Positions 23,101 to 30,130 of a stretch of 30,894 nucleotides of DNA are shown piece by piece. The stretch comes from SVTX01 sp045638125. GTDB lineage: Bacteria > Bacillota > Clostridia > Oscillospirales > CAG-272. The stretch covers positions 1-30,894 of the forward strand of contig JAZUAS010000025.1 of the NCBI GenBank assembly GCA_045638125.1. Direction: 5' to 3'. The notes beneath the pieces were generated by a model. It was given only the letters and a program-made list of their open reading frames with translations. It made no database searches and was not told the origin of the DNA. The position numbers and the translations under genes are program-made. Position 1 is the first letter of the stretch. Each line of letters starts with the position of its first letter.

Positions 23101-24483
23101 CTCTATGAGATTAATGGCTCTACCTTGCTCCGTGAGGTTGGTGCGTATGCTTTTGCTTACACCGCTATCACCGATATCGACCTCTCGGGCGCTATATCCA
23201 TCGGCGACGCGGCGTTCCTCAAGGAGATTATGACCGACTTTAGAGTTGTTCTCGGTTCTTCCTTGAATGATCTTGGCGAAAACCCCTTCGCTATGTGTAA
23301 GCTTCCTGCATTTGAAGAAACTGTTGAAGAAATCTTTAATGGTCAGACCTTCATAAAGCCCACAGACACTTACGATATAAGCGAAACTATTAAGGTCATT
23401 GGCGGCAACCTTTACAGAGTTGTTCCCAACGGTCTTGAGCTTATATGCTATACGGGTGACGGCGATACCGTTACAGTAGCCGACGGAACAGTTAGAATAA
23501 CCGCATTTGCGTTTGCCGGCTCTGACGTGAAGCAGGCAGTATTCCCCAGTACATTGAAAGCTATCGGACACAAGGCGTTCTATGATTGTGATAAGCTCTC
23601 CGTGGTTTACTTTGCAAGCTACAATGCGCCTATTTTGGAAGAAGAATACGATTATAGCTATTGGCTATCCGCAGAGAATCTTCCCGCTACCGGAAAATAT
23701 CAGTATCAGGATGCCTACACCGGCGAGATAGTATATTACGATGGACTCGGAATAGTTCCTTACTTTATGTGGAACGCTACCGAAACTCCTTCGGTTATCT
23801 ACTACGGAGCGAACTTTGTTGACTACGTAGGCCGTGTTAATACCACCCTCACAATGGTAAAGCCCGCAAATGGTGTTGGATATGATTCCTTTATTTACGG
23901 CAAGTATTTCGCTCTTTCTGTAAACGGAGCGGCGGCGGCTGATGATACGACCCTTGCGGCTATCGAGGCTATCAATGCTATTCCCGAAAATCTGAAGCTT
24001 GCAGATAAGGCGCTGGTTGAGGCGGCAAGAGCGGCATACGATAAGATCGCTTCTCTTACACAAAAATCTCTCGTAACCAATTACGACAAGCTACTGCAAG
24101 CAGAGCAGAAGATAAAGAACCTTGAGTTTGTTCAAGGTGGAGATAGCGGATCGGACGAGGATCAGCCTGATAAAGATGAAGTAACGAACAATGGTTGGTT
24201 TGATCTTGATAGCGATACCGTGATAACCATATTTGCGATAGTTGCAGGCGTAGCTGTATTGATCGGTGCGGCGGCAGTTGTGCTGGCGGTTGTGCTTGCT
24301 ATATTGCTCATGGCATCAAAAAAGAAAACTAAAAAGCAAAAGAGAACAAAGGATGTCTCCAAAAATATAGTTGATGCGCCTTCAAGCGCAGAAACCGAAA
24401 AAAATGAGCCTTCATCAAACGAAGAAACTCAAAATTCCGGAGAAAATGACGAAACCGCCGAAAATGACGGTGAAAACGTCTGA
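17101..24483 (+). CDS. Giant cell-surface subtilase (S8) with PA, Fn3-like, Ig-like and leucine-rich repeat domains
   Basis: This 2460-residue exported serine protease is of the C5a-peptidase/lactocepin type. After a signal sequence (about 1-38) comes an inhibitor-like propeptide (about 75-180). The catalytic triad is D213 (AVLDTGLDYNH), H292 (EHGTHVAGV) and S613 (GTSMACPNIAG), with oxyanion N388 (AASN). A PA domain is inserted around 440-560. A Fn3-like domain covers about 700-846, and Ig-like (Big2) domains lie about 1133-1220 and 1266-1353. A BspA-type LRR_5 array covers about 1362-2172, and a helical module about 2277-2345. A single transmembrane helix (about 2374-2403) is followed by a Lys-rich stop and an acidic tail. 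There is no LPxTG motif, so anchoring is by the membrane helix. All catalytic residues are present. It leads an operon with peptide-uptake genes, which points to nutritional proteolysis; a host-interaction role is also possible. Confidence 0.95.
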   Translation: MAKRKTLMKWGSAATLTLLIMAMLISVLVSFGGGVTANDSSIINVSDREINKNLGQFIDSSVMYKLPDSVKDTDEISVIIQTKKDSLLDAYESADTSLSFSEYVYSEEAKAVTDAIAEEKGIITTAFDEQGFDYTLGADYKAIFGGFEVVIKAGDFEHLCNALGDRATAIVGDEYNPAETQLVENKVNVYGTGIFDSTSFGYDGTGMVVAVLDTGLDYNHSAFSVNNFTADRSKLGMTYSDVEGFISDTKASKLHSGLTAADVYINEKVPFAFDYADYDPDVYPMTPQASEHGTHVAGVIAGKDDVITGVAPNAQLAIMKIFSDVVSTARTSWILSALEDCVILEVDVINMSIGTSCGFSREMDREAISGVYDRIRATGISMVVAASNSFNSTYGSEKNGNLGLTSNPDSATVGSPSTYEGAMSVASISGVKTPYILYNGKIIYFTESTDRVAEEKNFYDDILPEGVDSMEIEYVTIPGAGRSADYSGLDVTGKVVLVRRGATTFEEKANVAQSKGAIGIIIYNNVSGDIKMNVGDATIGVCSIGQDDGEMLAAAGSGKLTLSRSQTSGPFMSDFSSWGPTPDLGIKPEITAHGGMIYSAVPGQSYDRQSGTSMACPNIAGVTALIRQYVVQNFPEIANDPVKVTALVNQLMMSTADIVYNVNGLPYAVRKQGAGLANLDNIGNTKAYIVTYKNGEVMDKTKLELGDDPTKSGVYTLSFSVVNFGSAALSYDVSAYVMTEGVSDTKTQQGETTVDELGYILDGANVAITSYNNATVNGMNLTVGAGQTANVTVTITLSDSDKQYLDESFENGMYVEGFVVLDAKEESVVDLSVPYLAFYGDWTKAPLFDLDYFATNKDELDDSIDLLDKTLPDAYATRPIGSVQSDYVSYLGSFYFVQDPSTKQISADRKYISLSNQEGSVHELSNVWAGLLRNASKIVVTITDATTGEVVFERVNEDVRKSYGDGGSIYPADVKIEFDAYEHNLKNNTQYNVKLQGYLDYGDGGVDTNLNNTFEFPLVTDFEAPAVTGCEFYTEYDRTAEKTRLFAKIAVYDNHYSMALQVGYVKQDADGYMLETFDQYLTPIYSEVNSTSYVVYELTDYVDDIRRGAVNANSFTVATYDYALNTATYEIALPDDFQSFYFEEESLTLSPNQVYTLSPKSYPDTEWTQLLTYISTNKNVAHIVNNKVVTVAPGSTVIIARDPATGEQTTLELTVLGEGDEGYVRYDKPVTDNFVLTGYKTNKAYYFLNTSDRDIGSTGDEMKFEGAGYSVSMFPSESITLRYKLDAYFPNDTKVVAVSSNDNLVKVENVGGEWVITALAEGYASVSVDVLLDGNSTYYSQSLDIEIKDPYITTGPSLTHYFGLGGRVEIPSILAITDIGQFAFSNFDYVDKGPGDEISEDDPTMTKQWFLGDDTIEEVVIPEGVTTIGSYAFANLTALKKVVLPSTLERIDFGAFYGCTALTEVVGIENVKFINRSAFEGCALKGTVTLTNAVAIADGAFANNTKLDKVILGKNVQSVGAYAFAYDIGLDSVVIEAELIKLGQNAFDGCESLKEININAAVIPAMAFNECKSLKTITLGKDVAVIGEYAFSNVAATKIIVDENNKTFASAKNGEYLTNKAGNELLLVAPGIVGELNITDGKITSIANGALSGNLNITSVNIPSVTKVGNYAFAYCEKLISINLGELELIGDYAFYRTSIDTVPSLDKVDKIGKYAFAYTDVTSLTVRDGMVIGEGAFRECKSLETVVIGNNVTIGSDAFRLDRETNFTEEPGSYRGENGKLVYYYIYTSPLHSLTMGENVKIGNSAFMGAAELVSVTLGDGAVIGDSAFYNATMLKNIDLSGAISIGTSAFSGDVLYEFADQSMYEPQIDENREYVYRYYAPQLEIVDLSSAESIGEAAFEFCRQLKNVKLGEKIKKIPARAFNLCVALESINLSNVTNIGESAFCEASLTSVSLDNIVNIDKYAFVYNERLTDVSFGSTDGTRSTISLGEGAFSYCYDLYEINGSTLLREVGAYAFAYTAITDIDLSGAISIGDAAFLKEIMTDFRVVLGSSLNDLGENPFAMCKLPAFEETVEEIFNGQTFIKPTDTYDISETIKVIGGNLYRVVPNGLELICYTGDGDTVTVADGTVRITAFAFAGSDVKQAVFPSTLKAIGHKAFYDCDKLSVVYFASYNAPILEEEYDYSYWLSAENLPATGKYQYQDAYTGEIVYYDGLGIVPYFMWNATETPSVIYYGANFVDYVGRVNTTLTMVKPANGVGYDSFIYGKYFALSVNGAAAADDTTLAAIEAINAIPENLKLADKALVEAARAAYDKIASLTQKSLVTNYDKLLQAEQKIKNLEFVQGGDSGSDEDQPDKDEVTNNGWFDLDSDTVITIFAIVAGVAVLIGAAAVVLAVVLAILLMASKKKTKKQKRTKDVSKNIVDAPSSAETEKNEPSSNEETQNSGENDETAENDGENV
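21184..23616 (+). repeat. BspA-like leucine-rich repeat (LRR_5) array inside the protease
   Basis: About 810 codons encode many repeats of 20-25 residues of the form IG-x-x-AF-x-x-C-x-x-L-x-x-V-x-L-x-x. Examples are IGSYAFANLTALKKVVLP and IGESAFCEASLTSVSLD. Such arrays usually mediate binding to surfaces, polymers or other proteins. The repeat is at protein level; the DNA copies have drifted. Confidence 0.88.
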
Positions 24484-24508
24484 TCTGTGACGGATTTGGA
24501 GGATTTTT

Positions 24509-25306
24509 ATGAAAAAAAGAATTTTTAGCGCACTTTTTGCCACTATACTCATCGCTTCGGCGGTGAGTATGGCGGCGTGCGGAAATGACGTCTACGGCAA
24601 CCTCGCAGGTGAGGGATACACCGTAAAGGTCATTTACGAGGACGGAGGCGCGAGAGTAAACGAAACACAAAACGTCAATATCGTTGAGGTGTTTAACGCA
24701 AAGGATGCGGTAACAAGGAACGGTAAGACGGGAATTGCGCTTCTTGCGCCTAATGACGCAAAAAGAGGCGAGGGCGCGTTCAAGCTTACCAAGTCTGACG
24801 AAAAGACCTTGTATTATCAAGTAGGATGGTACACCGAGAGAACACCTCGAGTTGATAAGAACGGACAAGCGCTTGACGCATTTGGCGTTCCCGTGTCAGA
24901 GTCCGGAAAAGAGCAGGGATACGTGTATAGCGGCAAGTGGGATTTTGAAAGAGATCTCGTTGATATAGATTCTCTTGAAAACGGAGAATTTACTCTCTAC
25001 GCCGCTTGGATCCCCGCTTTCACCTACGAGTTTTATGCCAAGGGAGAAGCGGGAGCTTTTGAAAAGATCGACTTGATCGAAAACAAGTTTGAGATCAAAT
25101 ATCCCAAATGGAACGACCGCAAGGAAAAATTTGATATGAAGGATTTTCCCGAGGTTGAGGGAAAGGTCTTTGAGGGAGCATATCTCGACGAGGCTATGAC
25201 GATGCCCATTGAGGGAGATTTTGACGGCAGAGAAGTGTTCATCAATTACGAAAACGGAACAGTTGAGTCTGCTATCGTTAAAATATACATCGTGTGGGCA
25301 GAGTAA
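24509..25306 (+). CDS. Lipoprotein with InlB/Listeria-Bacteroides-type repeat character
   Basis: This 265-residue exported protein has a leader ending SMAAC, with C24 as the lipidated residue. The mature part reads YTVKVIYEDGGARVNETQ and later GEFTLYAAWIPAFTYEFYAKG. Those strand-turn patterns, ending in LYAAW, resemble the InlB B-repeat (Listeria-Bacteroides repeat) fold, here in two or three divergent units. A GGAGG site lies six bases before the start. It begins 25 bases after the protease gene and 60 bases before oppA, so it is almost certainly cotranscribed. Its position suggests an accessory for surface proteolysis or peptide capture, but no function can be assigned from sequence. Confidence 0.82.
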   Translation: MKKRIFSALFATILIASAVSMAACGNDVYGNLAGEGYTVKVIYEDGGARVNETQNVNIVEVFNAKDAVTRNGKTGIALLAPNDAKRGEGAFKLTKSDEKTLYYQVGWYTERTPRVDKNGQALDAFGVPVSESGKEQGYVYSGKWDFERDLVDIDSLENGEFTLYAAWIPAFTYEFYAKGEAGAFEKIDLIENKFEIKYPKWNDRKEKFDMKDFPEVEGKVFEGAYLDEAMTMPIEGDFDGREVFINYENGTVESAIVKIYIVWAE

Positions 25307-25366
25307 TTTGCTATTCGGCTCAATTAACAGGTTTAAATTTTGTTTAAATATATTTTGGAGGAAACC

Positions 25367-27970
25367 ATGAAAAAAAGAATTCTATGTATAGTTTTCTGTC
25401 TGGCAATGCTTATGGGAACGGTTGCGCTTTACGGCTGTAACAACGGAAGCGACGATACCGTAAAGCCCGACGCATTCGTTGTTATGACCGAAAATCTCGA
25501 CGGATTGTTCAACCCCTTCTTTGCCACCAGTGCAAATGACAGCACCATCGTTGCTATGACCCAGATCGGCATGCTTACCACCGGCTATGAGAACGGTGAC
25601 GTTACCGTTGCCTGTGGCGACGACGAGGCAGTTGTCGTTAAGGATTATTCTATCGTTCATAACGACGGTAACGATACTACCGTTTACACCTTCGTTATCA
25701 AGAACGGTATTCAGTTCTCCGACGGTCACCCCTTGACTATCGAGGACGTGCTTTTCAATATGTACGTTTATCTTGACCCCGTTTATACGGGATCTTCCAC
25801 CATGTATTCCACCGATATCGTCGGTCTTAAGGATTACAGAACCCAGACTCTTGGCGCAGGCTCGTCCAACACCGATGATGCTCTTACTACTGCTGCAAAC
25901 AACAGAGCAAACGACCGTATCAAGGAGCTTATCAATCTCTATATGCAGGTTGGTAAGACCCAGACTCAGGGCTCTTACAGCGCAGACTACTCATCTATGG
26001 TAGCGGCTATCAATAAGCACACTCTCTCGCAGGGATATAAGAAAGCTGTTTCGGCTAACCCCTCTTCCGTTACCAGCGCACAGCTTCTTGCAGACTACGA
26101 GCTTACTTTGAAGCTTTTCCGCGAAGAGCTTGAAAAAGACTTCGCATCTGCAAAGGAAAACTTTACCGAGGAGCCTTACAAGTCTCACGAGGAATTTTCT
26201 GATGAAGTATTCTGCTTCATGTTTATGGAGGGCTTCGTTGAGGTCAAGTATGCCAAGGGTGCTGACGGTAAGGAGGACAAGACCAAGATCGAGTCCCTTA
26301 CCCCTCTTTACAGCAAGGATGTTGTAAAGGATAAGCAGTCCGCAATCGATTACGTATTCAATCAGGAGACCGAGAACGGTCTTGACCGTATTCTTACTAT
26401 GTGGGCAACCGCTACCGAGCTTCGCACTCAGTACACCGCTCAGGCAAGAGAAGTAATTCTCAAGGAAAATACCGTAGGTGGCAAGCTCGCTATCGAGAAC
26501 ATCTCGGGTATCGTATCTCTCGGTCACACCGGCGACGAGACCGAGGTTACTATCGGCAATAACACATACAAGGTAGCAAAAGAGCATAACGCCGACGGCA
26601 CTCCCGTAAATGCAGATGAATACGACGTTCTTGAAATAACCATTAACGGCGTTGACCCCAAGGCGATTTGGAACTTTGCATTCTCCGTTGCTCCCCAGCA
26701 CTACTATGCAGAGGGTTACACCGTTGATATCGCAAACAACCAGTTCGGTGTTGAGTTTGCATCCTTCGACTTTATGAGAGACGTTATCCAGTCTGCGAGA
26801 AACATCAAGGTTCCTATGGGCGCAGGTCCTTACAAGGCAACCGACAGAGACAATAACGACAAGATCAATGAGAATGACTTCTTTTCCAATAACGTTGTTT
26901 ACTTCAAGAGAAACGACAACTTTATCATGGGTCAGCCCAAGATCGAGAAGCTCCGTTACAGAGTTGTAAGCGCATCTAACGCAATCGCGGCGCTTGAGGA
27001 AGGCTCCGTACATTATATTTCTCCTCAGTATACTCAGTACAATATCGATAAGCTCAACACTCTCTCCTCTAAGGGAATTAAGAAGCTTAGCACCGACCAG
27101 CTCGGTTACGGTTATATCGGTATCAATGCAGGAAAGGTTCCCAACATCAATATCCGTAAGGCTATCATGTGCGCTATGGATACCTCTCTCGCTCTGAGCT
27201 ATTACAGCGTTGGTACTGCAGAGAACATCTTCTGGCCTATGTCCACCGTTAGCTGGGCATATCCCAAGAATGAGCTTGGCGACCTCGACAGAATAAACGA
27301 CCACGACTATCCTTTCCTTGATTACCACAACGAGAATATATCCGATAACGTGGCGAGAGAGAACGCAAAGGCGATGATCCAGCAGTATATGGATGCCGCA
27401 GGCGTTTCCGCAGGCGACAAGTCGCTTTCTCTCAAGTTTACCATCGCAGGTGCGGACCTTAACGATCACCCCACATATCTCACCTTCCGTGCGGCAGCAG
27501 ATCTGCTTAACGAAATGGGTTGGGATATCGAGGTCGTTCCCGATACTCAGGCTCTTACCAAGCTGACTACAGGCTCGCTTGCAGTCTGGGCAGCAGCGTG
27601 GGGAACTACCGTTGACCCCGATATGTATCAGGTATATCATAAGAACTCCACCGCAACCAGCACTCTTGCTTGGGGATACCGTGAGATCCTTGCTTCTCCC
27701 GCAACCTACCCCGAGGAAAATGCTATCCTCAACGATCTCAGCGAGGTTATCGACCTTGCAAGAGAGACCGAGGACCGCGAAGAGAGAAGCGAGCTTTACA
27801 GAGAGGCCATGGGTTACGTTCTTGATCTGGCAATAGAGCTTCCCGTATATCAGAGAGACGTGCTTTACGCATATAACTCAAATATCATCGATCCCGCATC
27901 TATGCCTGCGCAGATCAACCCCTACACCTCGCCCTTGGATCACATCTGGGATATCGAATTTGCAGATTGA
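25367..27970 (+). CDS. oppA: Oligopeptide ABC transporter substrate-binding lipoprotein, unusually long
   Basis: This is a family 5 extracellular solute-binding protein of 867 residues, lipidated at C24 (ALYGC). Family landmarks are the N-terminal PDAFVVMTENLDGLFNPFF, the YTFVIKNGIQFSDGHPLTIEDV motif, the RYRVVSASNAIAALEEGSVHY stretch and the C-terminal LYREAMGYVLDLAIELPVYQRD. Typical OppA proteins have 530-600 residues. The excess is mostly an insertion of about 250 residues (roughly 130-400) rich in charged helices, placed between the first lobe and WNFAFSVAPQHYYA. The ATG at 25367 is chosen for its GGAGG at good spacing; the frame stays open 27 bases further upstream. It binds peptides outside the membrane and hands them to OppBC. 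Substrate (peptide, not nickel or sugar) is inferred from the adjacent protease. Confidence 0.93.
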   Translation: MKKRILCIVFCLAMLMGTVALYGCNNGSDDTVKPDAFVVMTENLDGLFNPFFATSANDSTIVAMTQIGMLTTGYENGDVTVACGDDEAVVVKDYSIVHNDGNDTTVYTFVIKNGIQFSDGHPLTIEDVLFNMYVYLDPVYTGSSTMYSTDIVGLKDYRTQTLGAGSSNTDDALTTAANNRANDRIKELINLYMQVGKTQTQGSYSADYSSMVAAINKHTLSQGYKKAVSANPSSVTSAQLLADYELTLKLFREELEKDFASAKENFTEEPYKSHEEFSDEVFCFMFMEGFVEVKYAKGADGKEDKTKIESLTPLYSKDVVKDKQSAIDYVFNQETENGLDRILTMWATATELRTQYTAQAREVILKENTVGGKLAIENISGIVSLGHTGDETEVTIGNNTYKVAKEHNADGTPVNADEYDVLEITINGVDPKAIWNFAFSVAPQHYYAEGYTVDIANNQFGVEFASFDFMRDVIQSARNIKVPMGAGPYKATDRDNNDKINENDFFSNNVVYFKRNDNFIMGQPKIEKLRYRVVSASNAIAALEEGSVHYISPQYTQYNIDKLNTLSSKGIKKLSTDQLGYGYIGINAGKVPNINIRKAIMCAMDTSLALSYYSVGTAENIFWPMSTVSWAYPKNELGDLDRINDHDYPFLDYHNENISDNVARENAKAMIQQYMDAAGVSAGDKSLSLKFTIAGADLNDHPTYLTFRAAADLLNEMGWDIEVVPDTQALTKLTTGSLAVWAAAWGTTVDPDMYQVYHKNSTATSTLAWGYREILASPATYPEENAILNDLSEVIDLARETEDREERSELYREAMGYVLDLAIELPVYQRDVLYAYNSNIIDPASMPAQINPYTSPLDHIWDIEFAD

Positions 27971-27983
27971 TCTGCATAGAAGT

Positions 27984-28017
27984 CGCAGGGGAGACGGATT
28001 ATCCATCTCCTCCTGCG
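27984..28017 (+). promoter_or_regulatory. Long hairpin between oppA and oppB
   Basis: CGCAGG pairs with CCTGCG and GGAGA with TCTCC (one bulged T). The loop carries a further GGAT/ATCC stem. No U-tract follows directly, so it looks more like a stability or processing element that keeps oppA message abundant over the permease genes than a full terminator. Confidence 0.55.
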
Positions 28018-28040
28018 CCATTAAAATTTTGGAGTAATTT

Positions 28041-29009
28041 ATGGTTAAATACATACTGAAAAGACTTCTTCTGTCTGTATTGATACTGCTCGGAGTTTCG
28101 CTGATACTCTTTATCCTCATTCAAAATATGCCGTCCAGCTTCGCTGAAAACAAGATCAACGAAATGAACGCGGGCGGTGCAATCGTTGACGAGGAAACCA
28201 AGGATGCTATCATGAAGATGTACGACGTAAGCTATTTTGAATGGCTTAAAAAGATCGTAACCTTTGATTTTGGTGAAAGCTTTACTCAGCAGCTGCCCGT
28301 AGTCGACGTTATCAAGAGAGATATGTTCGTGTCATTCTTGGTTGCGGCGGTAGCTACTGTGTTTGAGTTTATGATAGCTATACCTCTTGGAATTACAGCG
28401 GCGACCCATCAGTATTCCTTCCGTGATTATCTTGTCACGGTGCTGGTAATGATAGGAATTTCATTACCTGCATTCTTCTTTGGACAGGTTTTGAAGGGAA
28501 TATTCGCCTATAACGGATTGCTTGGGCTATTACCGTCCTCGGGACTTGGCGATGCAACGCAATCTACGTCGGGAATAGCCTATATATTAGAATATGTAAA
28601 ATATCTCGTTCTGCCGATCATGACGGTAGTAATATTGAGCATAGGCGGAAGAATGAGAATGACGAGAACCAATATGCTGGAGGTTCTCAATTCCGATTAT
28701 ATCCGTACCGCAAGAGCCAAGGGACTTCGCGAGCAGGTTGTTATCTACAAGCATGCTTTCCGTAATACGATGATCCCTCTTGTTACCAGTCTTGCGGGAC
28801 TTCTGCCCTCGCTTTTCTCGGGAGCAATCATCACCGAGCAGGTCTTTGACCTCCCCGGTATCGGTAATACCGCTTATCAGGCTATGATCAAGGGAGACAT
28901 AAACCTTATCATGGGTTATAATATGTTCTTGGCCTTGCTTAGCATTATCGGTATTCTGCTCTCGGATCTTATGTACGCAGTCGTTGACCCTCGCGTCAAG
29001 CTGCAGTAA
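28041..29009 (+). CDS. oppB: Oligopeptide ABC transporter permease OppB
   Basis: This is an inner-membrane permease of the peptide/nickel ABC importer family, 322 residues, normal length. It begins MVKYILKRLLLSVLILLGVSLILF and has six hydrophobic segments. The cytoplasmic coupling loop is RTARAKGLREQVVIYKHAFRN, which docks on the ATPase. The end reads LLSDLMYAVVDPRVKLQ, the standard OppB/DppB C-terminus. It has GGAG ahead of the start and lies ten bases before oppC. With OppC it forms the transmembrane channel. Confidence 0.94.
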   Translation: MVKYILKRLLLSVLILLGVSLILFILIQNMPSSFAENKINEMNAGGAIVDEETKDAIMKMYDVSYFEWLKKIVTFDFGESFTQQLPVVDVIKRDMFVSFLVAAVATVFEFMIAIPLGITAATHQYSFRDYLVTVLVMIGISLPAFFFGQVLKGIFAYNGLLGLLPSSGLGDATQSTSGIAYILEYVKYLVLPIMTVVILSIGGRMRMTRTNMLEVLNSDYIRTARAKGLREQVVIYKHAFRNTMIPLVTSLAGLLPSLFSGAIITEQVFDLPGIGNTAYQAMIKGDINLIMGYNMFLALLSIIGILLSDLMYAVVDPRVKLQ

Positions 29010-29018
29010 GGAGGGCGT

Positions 29019-30125
29019 ATGATTAACACTGAAAACAAGAATAATGCAGTGGACGAGATAATTGAGACCGAGCAGAATAAGAGCGGAGCAGAGCAGGATA
29101 CTCCTCTTGACCGCAACGTTCGTCTTATGTCTCCCACGCAGATGGTATTAAGACGTTTCTTCAAGTCCAAACTCAGCGTAGCGGGACTTATAATGCTGGC
29201 GTTTCTGTTTGCGTTCTGCTTTCTGGGTCCCGTATTCTATACGAGCTGGGGCGAGATCGAGGTCGATAATACCCCTATGGTAGAATACACCTATAAGGAG
29301 ATAAGCTACGAAAGAGACGGGGAAACAGTCACCTTTTACCAGGTAACAGAGAAAACCGAAAAGGAAAATGCTCTGGCGCCTATGAGCGCGACTCACCCTC
29401 TCGGAACAGATAAGACGGGATATGACGTTCTGGCGCGCTTGATGTACGGCGGACGAATTTCGCTGATCATCGGATTTATTACCGTGTTTATAATTACCAT
29501 CCTCGGAGTTATCATGGGCGGTATCGCCGGATATTTTGGTGGAGCAATCGACAACGTGGTCATGAGAATTTGTGACGTGCTTATGTGTATCCCCGGATTT
29601 CCTATAATGCTGGTGTTTGGTACGCTCCTTACCGCCTTTGGCGAGGAGAAGGATCCCACCCTTATTCAGTCGATAATGGGTGAACCCCGTTTGCGTATCT
29701 ATTTCCTCATGGCGTTTCTGACCCTTTTCTCGTGGCCGGGAACCGCAAGACTTGTCCGCGGACAGATTCTTTTCCTCCGCGAGCAGGAGTATATGGTTGC
29801 GGCAGAGGCTATGGGATATTCCACCGCAAGAAAGATATTCAAGCATCTAATCCCTAATGTAATGCCCCAGCTTATCGTTTCTATGACCTTGAGTCTCGGT
29901 AGTATGATTCTTTACGAGGCGTCCTTGTCCTTCCTTAATATGGGAGTTCAGCCGCCTTACGCCGCGTGGGGAACTATGATAAACGCCACTAGCGACCCCA
30001 ATGTTCTTATCAACTATATGAATATATGGATCCCGCCCGGACTTTGCATAGTCACTGCGGTGCTCGGATTCAACTTTGTGGGTGACGGTCTGCGTGACGC
30101 GCTTGACCCCAAGGGAAGGAGGTAA
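29019..30125 (+). CDS. oppC: Oligopeptide ABC transporter permease OppC
   Basis: This is the second transmembrane subunit of the peptide importer, 368 residues. After a charged N-terminal extension of about 45 residues comes LMSPTQMVLRRFFKSKLSVAGL, the OppC N-terminal signature. An extracytoplasmic stretch ends in THPLGTDKTGYDVLARLMYGGRISL, a family hallmark. The coupling loop is VAAEAMGYSTARKIFKHLIPN and the protein ends FNFVGDGLRDALDPKGRR. AAGGAGG precedes the start. Its stop TAA overlaps an ATG of the next frame. Confidence 0.94.
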   Translation: MINTENKNNAVDEIIETEQNKSGAEQDTPLDRNVRLMSPTQMVLRRFFKSKLSVAGLIMLAFLFAFCFLGPVFYTSWGEIEVDNTPMVEYTYKEISYERDGETVTFYQVTEKTEKENALAPMSATHPLGTDKTGYDVLARLMYGGRISLIIGFITVFIITILGVIMGGIAGYFGGAIDNVVMRICDVLMCIPGFPIMLVFGTLLTAFGEEKDPTLIQSIMGEPRLRIYFLMAFLTLFSWPGTARLVRGQILFLREQEYMVAAEAMGYSTARKIFKHLIPNVMPQLIVSMTLSLGSMILYEASLSFLNMGVQPPYAAWGTMINATSDPNVLINYMNIWIPPGLCIVTAVLGFNFVGDGLRDALDPKGRR

Positions 30126-30130
30126 TGATA

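Noticed and set aside
21184..23616. CRISPR or tandem DNA repeat array
   Set aside because: The periodicity is of leucine-rich repeat codons within one frame; DNA units are not identical and there are no spacers.
25307..25366. A separate promoter for oppA
   Set aside because: The gap is AT-rich with a GTTTAAAT direct repeat, but no -35/-10 pair at proper spacing stands out.
25991..27640. A 549-codon open frame on the minus strand across oppA
   Set aside because: It lies antisense to a clear oppA gene, has no ribosome binding site and its translation matches no family; it results from codon bias in the real gene.
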